64,000 nt of DNA from Perognathus longimembris pacificus (lineage: Eukaryota; Chordata; Mammalia; Rodentia; Heteromyidae): the NCBI RefSeq assembly GCF_023159225.1, contig NC_063175.1, positions 4,853,255-4,917,254 on the forward strand. The letters run 5' to 3'. The notes below the pieces were generated by a model. That model saw only the letters and a list, made by a program, of their open reading frames with translations, was not told the origin of the DNA and did no database searches. This document shows, one piece after another, positions 34,450 to 46,371 of this stretch. The position numbers and the translations under genes are program-made. Within the stretch, counting starts at the first letter, position 1; every line of letters starts with the position of its first letter.

Positions 34450-37400
34450 TTCCTTCATCCTCAACACACATTTGTTTCCTTTCATTGGCAAACTCCATAT
34501 AATCCAGTGTCTCTGCTATCCCTTGGCTTCCTAGTCTCTAGGAAGTAGAGGGCATATAGACAGAAAATAAAATGAAAACTATAAATACGTATTGGATTCA
34601 GTGAAGGCAAAAACCAAGTGCCTAGTCCTCTAAGATAATGGGCAGGAAAAAGAGGTGAGAGTAAGTCTTTAAAAGTGGGAAAAAATGGAGTGGAATGGAA
34701 AAACTATCAATATGATTATTTCGAATAAAGGGAAGAAAAAGAAAGGAAAGACTATTTTTTCTTTAATCCTCAGTTTATTTCAGAATCCTCCATTCATTAG
34801 CAGAGTACAGATGTCTAGTTCGAAAATCATTACCATGATATTTTGGCCATGTTGGGATCCTCTCTGTGCCTACTAGATATTATCCAAATACGCTTAGGGC
34901 CAAAGCTTACTGAGTTTGACAGTGCAAAGAGAGTGTGACAAAGCCAAGGAATGTTCTCTTCAGAGTATCTCTCTCAGGGCAACCACTCATCTCCTCATTC
35001 ATCCACTCACTCAGCCAGTGTTTATTGACCACTTATATCAGGCATTGTGTGAGGCATCAGTGATATTTGGCAAACATGCCATAAATTTAGTTCTTGATTT
35101 CATGGAAGGGAAGGTAGCCAACAGACCATCACAAGACAACACATCCTTATTTACTGTAAAACAACCATGGAAAATGCTAAAGCTGCATTCAACTGAAGAG
35201 CCTCATTAATTAAATGACTGTTTCAGTTGCAATCTAGGAAAGAAAAAGCAATATAAGAAATGGTGTTCCATGGAGAGGGGAAAGGACTTTTTATTCTCCT
35301 TCACAATGGCTACAGAATCAAGTGAGTCTCATCTGAATTGCCCAGGAAATAGTTGACACATGAATTTCCAAATGTGTTACTGTTTCAAGATTCCCCTCTG
35401 ACCTCTCCACCATTCTAAATGGGGAAGCTGCATCCTTGTTTGAAAGAATGAGACAGTTGGACTGCCTTCTGGGTTAATGTCTGAAGGAAAATAGCTTTGA
35501 AGGAAGTGATGAGCCTTGCTTCCTTGCTCGTATAGAGTGATGAATCATATCAAAGATTAGTTGTTTGCAAAGTCTCAGAAAAGATCAAAATGCCATTTTC
35601 CTCTGAAACTGCAGCCTGTGTTTGTAAAGAAACCCCGGCCTGATATCTAGCAGAAAAATTTCTAGTCCAGAAATAGACTTCCCACTGAGCATCCAGTGAA
35701 ATTGAAACCAAGAAAGAAAGGGTCTCCAGAGAAAGGGTATAATCAAGAGGTTACAGTGAGGGTTAATGCCAGTCTGCCTAACGCATACTTATAAAGGCTT
35801 GCCAGTAGTAGAATTAACAAGGAAGTTACTCTAGCAGATGTTTTCAAATTAGCCAAAACCATGTCACAGAGGAAGGCAGGAAAGCTGGAAATTCGCCCAG
35901 AGAGACCTTCCCACAAGCCGCCTGAGGGAGCCCTTTAAATGTCTCTGAACCTGCTGGCGCAGATTCAGATTCAAGGTTAGGGAGATAAGGCACAGCACCG
36001 TCCTTCCTCCTCTGATTGCTTATCCATGGCTTCTACAAGCCCCTATTCTGCAGAATACCAAGGAAAATGGAGTAATGTTAAACAAAGCCAAATCGCACAC
36101 TTTTAAGGCTCACATTCATGTGCTTGCTTACAAATTTGACAAGAAAACATTGAAAAAGAGAAATCATCAGTGACAACACATGAGCCACTAGGAGTGAATG
36201 TGAAAATGAATGGTTTAGTTGCTGGCAAATTCCAGGAAGAAGGAGGAGGGTGGGTTCTCAACTTCATCGTCTATTCAGAGCACTGATGCCTAGTTTGCAA
36301 CCAAACATAAACAGGCAATCATATCCCAGAAATGCTCTCATCTTAACTACATATCAAATGGGCTTCCTTGTGTGAGCTGATCTTCCAGCCAAGTGGATTA
36401 CCACTTGCTAGGAAGTGGTCCTTACCTTGTACAGGAGGAAGAAATACGAAATACCAACGAGGTGAACAAGGACGAAAATATCCCGTTTGTCACTCATATA
36501 ATAGACATCTGGCCCCTAACACTGAGGGTAGAATGAAGGGTGTAAAAGTGTTCAGTCAAGACTTTGTGCAACATCAGCCTTTGTGCAGAGTCAGAAAGGG
36601 GAGTCTTTCATTTTTTTAACTGTTTAATATCCACACCATTTTTCTTGTTCTTGGCCACCTGTTTGAACGTATGTTTTAGGGTTACAGAGAAAGAAGTAGC
36701 AAATACATATTATTATGCTAAGTACATATGTGATTGAAAAGGGCTTGGTAAAGAAATGGCTCATATATGCCAGAAGACATATATGCCAGAAGACTATTTC
36801 CACATCTTACTTTGGTGTGTAAGAAGGTTTTAGAACTTCTTAGGAGCATGTTTGGCAATTGCTGGTAAACCACACATCTCAGCAAAGTCTCCTTCATCAG
36901 CCAATGATAATTAAACTACTAATTCTCTCTGATAAGAATTGTTTTGAGGAAGCATATTGTGGTTATACTTGTTTTGGAAAATGGAGAACTAGAGCCACCT
37001 AAGGATCTTCTGGAAACGAAAGAGGCAATGGATACATTTGAACGTTCAAGGGCCCCAGCGACAAAAAGATTTTTCTAGAAGGCTAGCAAAGGGCATTCTG
37101 GTGATGATGTTTCTTTCAAAACAAAAAGAATGCATACATGGCCAATGTGCTATACATACAAACACAGGTTGTAAGTATGGCAGGCAGGTAGTCAGCTTTC
37201 CTGACTAAATAGTGTTCTTTTAACGGGGAAACCCTGTTAAAGAGGTGATACACCAAAGGAAAAGACTACTACGGCTAGATTGATTCTTTAAATTAAGAAG
37301 GAGAGGTAAATGTGGTTTCTATAGAGATGAAATCATGAAAGTCTTCCAATAGAATGTTTCCTAAGGGGGAAAAAGGAATTGCCATTCTTTTAATAGGGAA

Positions 37401-39080
37401 AATCGTGAAGGCGACATCGTGAGTTTGAGTTGAAATCCACTATATATACAAATGTGTGTTAGTTATCACTATAATGTTCTTTCTGAATTTGAATTGTACT
37501 ATGTAAAACTAAACTGAACTGTTCCCAAGAGAGTCGCTACGAAGAAATATGCAGTACTCCCAATTAAAATATACTGGAAATATACCCACTTCTAAATAAG
37601 TAGTTTGTTAAACAAGTTCTCTTCTTCTGAGTTTTACTTTAAGATTATAAGATCTTTCTAAATGGCTACAAAGAACGAAGGCATACATATCATATAGGAT
37701 CAAAGTACAAGTTGTTTCTCTCCCCAAATTTAACTTAGCATAACATTTAAGCTTAGGGAAATCTACAAAAAAACACAACTTCAAAATTTTGTTTGGGATA
37801 TCTCTCTATATGGGCAACATAATATGTTGGGAGGAAAGACTTGTTTCCTTGTGCTCTGCAGAATCACTAATATGACAGATCAAGTTTTTATTATGGTCTT
37901 AATTTGAACTCTTGCCAAAAGAAAATAGATCCTGAGAGAGAGATTAAAGGTGCTAGGCCATAACAATGCTGGACAGCGAATATTCATACCCCTGCAAATC
38001 CCCTAAAGCAATTTGAAGAACTTCATCCAAAAATTACATCATAATTTTAAAGTATATGTTAACTAGTTTATTTTGCAAAAAACTCCATTACTAATATTTT
38101 AGATAAATTATTTGGTATGCTAAGTTCATTTTGGAATGAAATAGAGAGAGAAATGGAGATAGATATAATTTTTAAAAATCCTCAACATTTGCCATTGCAT
38201 TAGGATTTTTCTCATACAGAGTGTCTAATGTTTTCTCATAAGCAAGTCATTTTAAAAAAAAACAACACTGAATTTTAGGTCTAGAACCAGGAGTTGAGTA
38301 GTGACTTTGTTTAAACACAACTACCAAAGCCAAATTAAAAATTAAGTTAAGAATAAAGATTTCTATCTACTTTACCACATGCTAAATTATGAATTTTCTA
38401 GGATAAATGTAGATTCCTATGCTAAAAGTTTAAATTCCATACATGTTGCACAGATATAGTCAGTATTTATATGTTAAGTTTCCTTTTTAAAAACTTAGGC
38501 AAAGACAGCTATTCTTTTTGGCACTGGATAAACTTGAAGACTAACTTGTAGTATTTCTTGCTTACATGTCATTTTTGGAACAAATATGGAATTGTTGGAA
38601 TAGAAAAGATTTTTTAAAGAAAAAGAAATTTTAAATATGCAAAAATGACCGAGGTCAATAGAAAGTTGCTTCCTAAAACCGAGATTGTGCTATAAATAAG
38701 AATTCCAAAGAACAGTCTTCTGACTTCCAAAAAGGACAGCTTTTTCCAGGTTCAATAATAATATCATTTGCAAGGTGTTTTTGCCTTGGGTCTTAAAACC
38801 TCACTCTTACTTTTAAGCCTTCCTCAATCCAGTGTCTAAGTCCACAGAAGCTTGATTCATCACTACTTTCTACCAAGCCATTCATAAAGCCCATAAAAGC
38901 TCAAGAGCTGTCTTTAATTGTTGCTTTTAATCTTCCCTCCTTGTAATTCCATAACTTCTCCTGCTGTGCCAGGAGGCGGGGATCTTCCACCTCCCACATC
39001 CTCTAGCCCCTGAGGGTCTGTGGCATGAGAGGCACCAGGAGTAAAGAACCTCCTGGATCTATCCATAAAAGATGGAACAA
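34450..39080. other. Repeat-poor unique DNA beside the CpG island
   Basis: About 4.6 kb with no SINE or young L1 that I can see, unlike the rest of the window. A trace near 34,995-35,060 (actcagccagtgtttattga, then ccacttatatcaggcattgt) looks like an ancient mammal-wide repeat. Short frames (34916-35209, 36368-36619) have no recognised homology. The sequence could hold conserved regulatory elements or non-coding exons. I cannot show either from one sequence. Confidence 0.45.
36764..36796. repeat. Short tandem duplication
   Basis: The 16-base unit CATATATGCCAGAAGA occurs twice, back to back. Confidence 0.85.
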
Positions 39081-39082
39081 CA

Positions 39083-39087
39083 ATCTC

Positions 39088-39178
<91 letters not shown>

Positions 39179-39188
39179 TACACACACC
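39083..39188. repeat. (CT)n(CA)n compound microsatellite at CpG-island edge
   Basis: About 38 CT units, one CCC interruption near 39098, then about 12 CA units. It is a perfect polypyrimidine/polypurine tract. Open frames reading Leu-Ser or Arg-Glu repeats across it are translation of the microsatellite. Confidence 0.95.
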
Positions 39189-39239
39189 ACCTCCGCATGC
39201 ATCTTTGTATTCGCTGCCTGGCCTGCTCCAGCCCCTTCT

Positions 39240-41150
39240 GAAAGACAAAATTCCGCAGCGTTCCAGGCCACGAGGGGGGCCGCCCGGGCCGCCAGGGCCG
39301 CGGGAGCAGATCTGCGCGGGGCAGGGTCTCAGGGTCTCCGGGAGCGGGCACCCTGGCCGCGGACCGCCCCTTCCACAGCTCCAGGGCTGCCACGAAGAAG
39401 CGGGAACTGCTGGCCTTCCGCAGGTCCTGATTGCAGGGTCTTCATGATTGCGCGGCCCCCTGGGGGTCCCTCCCGCAGCTGCAGCCCCCCCCCCCAGCCC
39501 AAACCTCATAAAAGTGCAATCTGTTCTCTCTCCATTCCCGAGGAGAGCCCTAGGCTCCAGCCCACTCGTTCACCTCATTCACCTCATTCAATTCGCCCAA
39601 GACTGGCTCTCACGGCCCGCACGCGAGGCGAGCAGCCCCACGCGGCCTCCGCCACCGCTGGCGGGCGCGTCTCCCGTGACCGCCGGCTTGCACCGCGCTC
39701 GCTCTGCTTCCGCTCGCCCAGCTCCGCATCTCTCGCTTTGTGTCTGTTTCTCCTTCACACACAGAAGGGGAGGGGTCTCTGCACACTCACATACACAGCC
39801 AAAATGTCACCCCCAAAGCAAGTGCAACAACTTGCTTTGCACGCGACCCAGAAGCCTGTGGAGAAGTCGCCCGCAGTGACAGCTCCCCTCTGCTCCCCGG
39901 CGGGGTGCTTCCGTGCGACAGGGGGGTGTGGATTTGTGCAGAGGAGAGGAAGGGGACTGGGGACCCGTGTTCTTCATGTCCCCCCCCCCCCCCCTCTTCT
40001 CCTTCAGGGACCCTGTCGCGAATAGAAATTGGCCCCTTGGCTTCCCTTGCCTTCCCGGGCTCCTGGGAGGAAGGCTGAGAGGACCGCACGCCCGGAGCTG
40101 GGCACAGCGGGCCCCTCCCCCCCCCGGGGTCCTGGAGTCCCCACGGGGCCCAGGAGTGCGGCCCGAGTCGGGCCGGGGGGAAAGTGAGGGCGCGGGTCGG
40201 TGGCCAGGTAGCCCGGCCCGGGGTCCCTCGGTTGCCGAGGGCAGCGGCAACCTCGCGGCGGACAGGAGCCACCCAGAGCGCCGCCGCCGCCCCGCACGCC
40301 CGAGCCCCGGCGCAGCCCGGCGTTACCTTTCCGCTGCCCGCAGTCCGGTCCTCGCTGGCTGTGTCCGTCGGTCGGTCCCGCGAGCCTCGGAGCGAGGATG
40401 GGAGGAGGTGGCCCCGAGGTGGGGACAGCTGTCAGCGAGGTGACAGGAAGGATTCAAGGGAGGAGCCGAGGCAACGGCTTGCGCGGCCGCCGGTCCGACC
40501 GCTTCCCCCGGGCGGAAGGTGTCGGCGAGGCCGTGTCCCCGGAATTGCGGCGCCGGGAGCGCAGCGCTTGCTCGTGTGGCAAAGGCAGAGCGCCGGGACT
40601 CGGCGGGCTGGGGCGGCGAGGCTGCGCTGGTCACCCGCCCCTGGGCGCATGTTAATACGAAGGGGAGGAGGAGTCCCGCGCTTCCTCCGCCCAACCACCG
40701 GAGCCGGCGGGCGGGCGGGTGGCAGCCGCGGCCCGGAGCCAGATTCTCCCACCCGCCTCAGCTACTACGGACCTGCAACTCACCCTGGCCGCGGCCCAGG
40801 CACGTGCGCGGAGGCCGCGGGGAGGCGCCCTCGCCCGGCCCGGGGCGTCTTCGGGTGCGCAGCGTGCCGTCCGCGCCACCCCAAGGGAAGCCTGGCAGCC
40901 CCGCGGCCGGGCGGGGAGGCGGCCACCCGCTGGTGGGCGTGGCATCGGCCTGGGGGCACCGCGCAGCCTAGGCGGCCGAGAAGGAAACCCGCGCACCGCG
41001 CGCTCGCCGCGCCGCGTCCCGCAAACCTGGATGCTCCGAGGAAGAGAACTGAACTGGACGCACTTTAAATCACAGGAGAGGAAGTTGTTGGGCCAAACGT
41101 CGGGCAACCGCTCCTCTCCATCCCCGCCGTCCTAGGTGTGTAGAAGCCTT
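39240..41150. promoter_or_regulatory. CpG island, probable promoter of an unidentified host gene
   Basis: About 1.9 kb is strongly GC-rich with dense CpG, against an AT-rich background. GC-box-like sites occur (for example near 40608 and 40705), along with a CACGTG E-box at 40801 and C-runs at 39487-39498 and 39980-39994. Several long open frames exist on both strands (such as 39072-40025, 40184-41068, 40652-41107), but they are Arg/Pro/Ala-rich, overlap each other and match no protein I know, which is what GC-rich, stop-poor DNA gives. Possible splice donors on the minus strand lie at 40324-40327 and 40780-40785. Direction is undecided and it may be bidirectional. Most likely it holds a first exon and 5' UTR. 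Confidence 0.85.
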
Positions 41151-42714
41151 GGCCAGGGAGGAGACTGGGGAAAGGAAAGTTGGGCTCGCATCATTGACCC
41201 AGCACCAGCACTCTTCTTGGCAGTTCTTCGTGGCTGGCTCGGTTTCCTCAGGCTCTGGCGGGGGAGGGGGGGGGGAGCTGGGTTACTTCATTTCATTTTG
41301 ATTTCATTTGGCCTAAGACAGAAGCTGTCCCATTTTCGTCCTGTCTCTGACCTCAGTACACTCCTCCTCAGCCACAAGGACACCGGGAGCCGGGCCCCCT
41401 CCTGGGGCCGCTGATCGCATCTCCACTAGCTCTCAGCTAAGGATGGGTTCAGGTTGCTTCGCAGTGGCTTCCGGGGTGTATAGACAACTGAGCGCTGCAT
41501 CTATCAAGTGTGGAGAGAACTTCAGTCCTACTCACTTAAGTGTGAACTCAAGTATTAAATGTTACATTGAGTATTAACACTAGCATGCTCACAAGCTTAA
41601 AATAATTGTGGTTAATCACCGTCTTCCTGTTTTCCTCCATTCAAAAAAGCAATGGCATCTTCGTGAAGGGAAAAAAAAGGGCTTTTGTTCTGCAACTCCC
41701 AGAGAGTATATTATACCGAAAAGTATATAATCTTTATGTAACTGTACCCATAAAGTTATAGCATAAGATTTAGCATCTGTTTTGTGTGCTATCTAATTAT
41801 AAATATTAATAGAATATCCCCTTTTAAAAAGAAAACACTTCTAAAAATGTATAGAAGTGAAAAACGGCTTCCTTGCAAATATGACTCAGATAAATAATCC
41901 CTTTGTACCATTTCACGGAGTGATTTTCCATTGGAGAAGGGGGATGGATCAGTAAACTACAGAAGGTAAATTCTTAGCATTGTGGTTCCCTAGTCACTAA
42001 TGCCCTAGCAATATCCTTAGATAAAGTAATTCTAGAATTATGTGCGGACACCAAGGCTGCAAGACAGACTCTATGCAAAGGCAAAAAAATAAATCTGAAT
42101 CTGAAAATACACCTATAATATTTTCCAGAATCCAGCTATTTCCTTGCCTTTCCTGAGTAGTAAATATATTTAATCTATAGAACTTTTAATGGCATCCCAT
42201 AATTAAGCAAGGCAATATAAATGACGATACCTAATTCAAATTAGAAGATGTTAGGCAAGTAATAACTTAAAGTCGAAAATTAATTTTCATACAAAACTGT
42301 TATGGTAAATTTAAACCCAGCAACAACAGCATCTATACAGGTCAGTTACTATTAGGGTTTTCTGACTGCAGGTGACAGAATCCAAATTTGACTATTTCAA
42401 TGAAAATGATTTTGAAAGATGTTGAAAGTTTTCAGAGTTAAAGAGAGGACTGGAAATCAGGCAGAATTTCCAGTAACACTGGCAAGATACAGGGAGCGGG
42501 AGAGACAGAAATAGTTTAGTTTTGTACTGCACTGACGAGAAATGCCAGTTGTTTCCACTACCCTTCCATTAGTGGGCCAAGATTTAAAATCACAAGGTTA
42601 AGCATTTGCCTGGCCAGGCTTATTAACTGCCTATCTGTACCCGAAGGAAAAGAAGAAATCTTGATTTCTAAATTTCCAGAATAGAAAGAACGCATCTGGA
42701 TTTATCACCCTTTC
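41151..42714. other. Unique DNA downstream of the CpG island, no gene seen
   Basis: A G-rich run at 41258-41280 could fold as a quadruplex. Beyond 41,500 the sequence is AT-rich with no open frame, so it could be intron or intergenic. Confidence 0.4.
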
Positions 42715-42758
42715 AGATACATACATACATACATACATATGTGTGTATGTATATATAA
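42715..42758. repeat. (CATA)n / (GTAT)n microsatellite
   Basis: Tetranucleotide run with a short TG/TA extension. Confidence 0.85.
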
Positions 42759-42859
42759 ATATAATTGGAAATAGGCGATTTTTTACAGTGAGAGAGCTTA
42801 AAAGAATAATTTGCTGCTCAGATAAATTTTACACTGATGGTAAAATTTGCATTATAATG

Positions 42860-43085
42860 GGGGGAGGCAGCATAGGGCTTGAACTCAGGGTTTAGGCGCA
42901 GTCCCTGAGCTCTTTGCTGAAGGCTAGCACTCTAACACTTTGAGCCACAGCTCCTCCTGGTTTTCTGGAGGCTAATTGGAGATAAAAGTCTCACAGACTT
43001 TCCTGCTAGGGCTGGCTTCAAACCACAATCCTCAGGTCCTCTGAGTAGCTAGAATTACAGGCATAAGCTACAGGAGCCTGGTTGC
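42860..43085 (-). mobile_element. B1/tRNA composite SINE, antisense
   Basis: The reversed right arm (gcttgaactcagggtttagg, then gagccacagctcctcctgg), linker (gataaaagtctcacagactt) and reversed left arm (gagtagctagaattacaggc) are present. Confidence 0.85.
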
Positions 43086-43766
43086 ATTATAATTTTTATG
43101 GTAGCTTTGAAACAATTAAATTATATAAAGAAAACCAATAGCATTTTGTTGCTAATATGCTTGAATTTATTTATGGCATTTGAAATGTTCTTTTAAAACA
43201 TCTATCAAATAATTGATAGCTTTATTCATATAAGCAGAGTTTCTATAAGCGTTACTACTACTGCTCTTAGAGCCAGTAAAAATTACTTTATGTGGTAAAG
43301 AAATTTTGCAGATATGACTAAGTTTAAAACTTTGAGATAGAGAGATTGCCATGCATTACTCTAGTGGGTCCTTATAACAGGAGAACATGAACATCAAAAG
43401 CAGAAGACAAATAAGATGATGGAAGCAAAAGCTGAAATGAATCACTGTGAAGGTGGAGGAAGTTGATAAGGAAAACCACAAGTGATTCCTGGAATGTGGA
43501 AAATATATGGAAATGATTTTTCCAGAGTCTACAAAGGGTCTTCTCCCATCTTGCTTTTAGATCATTGAAACTGGTTTTGGATTACTGAACTTCATAGCTG
43601 CAAATAAGTTTGTGTTTCTTCAAGCCAATAGGCATATAGAACCATTAAGAGTAACTGCAAGCAGGTTGCTTGAAGTCCCTTACAATAGAGAAGAGACCAA
43701 AAGAATGTATATCAAAGCTAGTGAATTCAGCAAACATGGTAGTAATAATAGGAAATTGTAAATCTT
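43086..43766. other. Unique DNA, no gene seen
   Basis: Nothing recognised. Confidence 0.4.
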
Positions 43767-43767
43767 G

Positions 43768-43783
43768 GACACATAGCATTCTT
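43768..43783. repeat. Target-site duplication, left copy
   Basis: GACACATAGCATTCTT, repeated exactly at 43993-44008. Confidence 0.95.
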
Positions 43784-43992
43784 TTTTTTTTTTTTTTTTG
43801 GCCAGTCCTGGGGCTTGGACTCAGGGCCTGAGCACTGTCCCTGGCTTCTTTTTGCTCAAGGCTAGCACTCTGCCACTTGAATCACAGTGCCACTTCTGGC
43901 CATTTTCTGTATATGTGGTGTTGGGGAATCGAACCCAGGGCTTCATGTATATGAAGCAGGCACTCTTGCCACTAGGCCATATCCCCAGCCCA
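43784..43992 (-). mobile_element. Young dimeric ID-type SINE, antisense, perfect 16-bp target-site duplication
   Basis: A T-run (the reversed A tail) leads into ggccagtcctggggcttgga. The reversed right arm, then the reversed ID arm with B box complement ggggaatcgaacccagggc, follow to gccatatccccagccc. The copy is close to the family consensus seen here. Confidence 0.97.
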
Positions 43993-44008
43993 GACACATA
44001 GCATTCTT
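43993..44008. repeat. Target-site duplication, right copy
   Basis: Exact copy of 43768-43783. Confidence 0.95.
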
Positions 44009-44984
44009 ATCCAGCATTTTGCAATTCTAGAAGTGAGGGGAGAAAAATCTAATCAAACTGAAGCATATTTTGAACATCCAAAGGATATTTTGGATATTAA
44101 CTGTGAAAGATATATGAATTTCTTTTCTTTTCTTAAAACTAGGACTGTTTATATGTAAAATTCCCTAGCCTCCTTCCCATTATGTACAGAAACGAACATA
44201 CAAAGAACATTGGGCAGTTACATATAAAACAAGCGAACACGAGAATCTGACACTTTTCTCAAAGGCTGAGCAAGACTTGAAGAATCTTTTAATGTCCCAT
44301 TAAAAAACCTTAGATTAAATACAGTGTCCCACACATAAGAGACATAGAAGGAGGAAGAATTGTTGTCTCCTGTAACTGAAGGAGTAGAGGTTTGGCCTGT
44401 CAAACAGTCAAGTGGATTTAGCCACTGGAGACTCAAGGTTACAACCAGGAAAGCAGAGGAATTAACAGTGGTGAAAAACACAAGAGGCACAGCCTACAGT
44501 GTCCTGAAGCGGGGGCTAAGCCAGGATGAGCACCCCTTTTCCAGCCAGGGATCCGTTTTCATCACCATTTCCTCTGTTAAGTTATAGCTACTGACAGTTG
44601 GACAAAATGGTCCTATTGGTGCATCCTGCTGTTTAATTTTTTTCTCTCCCCTTTCCTGTCTGCTCCTCCCACCTCTTTCTATGTTCCCCTCCCCCCTCAT
44701 CCCATTCCTCCCTGCCACCCCGCATCCACAAGCCAATTCAACAGGCACCCCTCAGACTCTTAATACTTCTGCTCCAGTTCATATAGAGGAACAATTCAGA
44801 ATTGAACTTAAAGCCACAGCAATTCTTCAATAGTTGCAAGACCAAGAAGGATTTCCTGAAAAAGGAGGAGACAAAGCTGATGACACCCTCTTGTCCCAGC
44901 CTGGCAAGTTTAGCACCTGCACCAGCCTGAGGATGAGTGTCTTAGCTGGCAGACCACACAAGCCTTCCAGTGCTTTATGAACTC
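44009..44984. other. Unique DNA, no gene seen
   Basis: Overlapping frames at 44218-44748 have no recognised homology. A pyrimidine-rich strip lies at 44640-44720. Confidence 0.4.
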
Positions 44985-45163
44985 TGTCCCTTCCCTCATC
45001 TTGAAACCTCCTTCCTCAGGTGAATCTAGGCATTCTTGTTTATTTCTCTTGATTTTGAATAACATTTGAAATGGTGTCCCTTCCCTCATCTTGAAACCTC
45101 CTTCCTCAGGTGAATCTAGGCATTCTTGTTTATTCTCTTGATTTTGAATAACATTTGAAATGG
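44985..45163. repeat. Tandem duplication of an 89/90-bp unit
   Basis: Copy 1 (44985-45074) and copy 2 (45075-45163) both start TGTCCCTTCCCTCATC and end AACATTTGAAATGG. They differ only by one T in TTTATTTCTC versus TTTATTCTC. An antisense open frame (44910-45176) passes through both copies but shows nothing protein-like. Confidence 0.95.
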
Positions 45164-45212
45164 TGATCATTTTCATACCTGTATCTTCATTTCAGACATC
45201 TCTGTTAGGTTT

Positions 45213-45228
45213 AAGATTTCTGAGCTCA
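45213..45228. repeat. Target-site duplication, left copy
   Basis: AAGATTTCTGAGCTCA; the right copy at 45485-45500 differs at one base. Confidence 0.85.
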
Positions 45229-45484
45229 GGGAACTAGGAAATTGAAAGGGAATACCAAAATTGAGAGACACAGGGTAAAAAAAAAGACAAACAACTACAA
45301 AAGCAATACTTGCAAAACTGTTTGGTGTAAGTGAACTGAACACCTCAGGGGGGGAAGAGAAAGGGGGAGGAGGGAGAGGCGTATGAGGGACAAGGTAACA
45401 AACAGTACAAGAAATGTATCCAATGCCTAATGTATAAAACTGTAACCTCTCTGTACATCAGTTTGATAATAAAAATTTGAAAAA
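45229..45484 (+). mobile_element. 5'-truncated L1 (L1-A type 3' UTR only)
   Basis: The 256-base insert matches L1-A 3' UTR from ggaaattgaaagggaatacc through the G-rich tract to ATAAAAATTTGAAAAA. It lies between imperfect 16-bp duplications. Confidence 0.93.
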
Positions 45485-45500
45485 AAGATTTCTGAGTTCA
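45485..45500. repeat. Target-site duplication, right copy
   Basis: AAGATTTCTGAGTTCA, one mismatch to 45213-45228. Confidence 0.85.
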
Positions 45501-45502
45501 AG

Positions 45503-45710
45503 ATGAGCATCAGTAGCTCACACCTGTAACCCTAGCTACTTAGGAGGCTGAGATCTGAAGATCAATGTTCAAAGCCAGCCCAAGAAAGTCTGTAAGACTC
45601 TTATCTCCAATTAATCACCAGAAAAAGCTGGCAGTGGAGCTGTTGCTCAAGTGTTAGAGTACTATCCTTGAGCACAAAAGCTCAAGGCTCTGGTTCAAGC
45701 ACCAGGATTC
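45503..45710 (+). mobile_element. B1/tRNA composite SINE with (CT)n tail
   Basis: The left arm (agctcacacctgtaacccta), linker (ctcttatctccaattaatca) and right arm (gctgttgctcaagtgttaga) end at caccaggattcacactctct, continuing into a long CT tract. Confidence 0.85.
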
Positions 45711-45752
45711 ACACTCTCTCTCCCTCCTTCCCTCCCCCTCTCTGCCTCTCCA

Positions 45753-45812
<60 letters not shown>
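45711..45812. repeat. (CT)n polypyrimidine microsatellite
   Basis: C/T-only sequence ending in about 28 CT units, continuous with the SINE tail. Confidence 0.93.
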
Positions 45813-45815
<3 letters not shown>

Positions 45816-46356
45816 ACCCCCCACAGAGATTTGTGAGCCCAAGGAATCTGCTAGAAAAAATCCACCTGATTCATTTCTCAGTCAGAGAACCCCCCCAAAA
45901 AAATCCACCTGAACCTTCCATGCATATCTCAAATTTAATAGGCTCAAATTAACTAAATCATATGCCTTTTTCCTTCATTTAAACTTATTCTACATCCTCA
46001 GTTTGGGTATAACAATGGCAGAATACTTACAGCATTTATAAGGACTTTGGTTCAGTTGCCAGCATCACCAGAAGCGTTTATCCTACTTCCTGTCATAGAC
46101 ATCTATGGCAATATTGTCCACCAAGTTACCAGGACCTAAAATCTGTATGTGGTATCAGGCTGCTGTACTCACTAGACAGCTCCAATCCATCACCAAACAC
46201 TGTTGATACTTTGCACCTCTTGAGTAGGTTTTGAATCTTTCCTGTTTGCATTTCTAATACACATTTCTATCAACTCTTCATTGTCCCAGCACTAGGTTAT
46301 AAATATCTTCCTGCATCTTGCTCCTGCCTCAGTTTTGTCTCCTCCTGTTTTGCTGC
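45813..46356. other. Unique DNA, no gene seen
   Basis: A duplicated AAAAAATCCACCTGA occurs near 45856 and 45898. Otherwise nothing was recognised. Confidence 0.4.
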
Positions 46357-46371
46357 AAGAATGGTCTTCTA
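46357..46371. repeat. Target-site duplication, left copy
   Basis: AAGAATGGTCTTCTA, exact at 46579-46593. Confidence 0.93.

Noticed and set aside
39072..40025. 317-codon open frame in the CpG island
   Set aside because: It begins in Ser/Leu translation of the (CT)n tract, is Arg/Pro/Ala-rich and overlaps equally long frames on both strands. GC-rich DNA lacks stops, and no domain is visible.
40184..41068. 294-codon open frame in the CpG island
   Set aside because: Same compositional reason; competing frames 40519-40971, 40719-41135 and minus 40652-41107 are equally long and none resembles a known protein.
44910..45176. Antisense 88-codon frame containing an internal amino-acid repeat
   Set aside because: The repeat is just the 89/90-bp DNA duplication read in frame; no other sign of coding.
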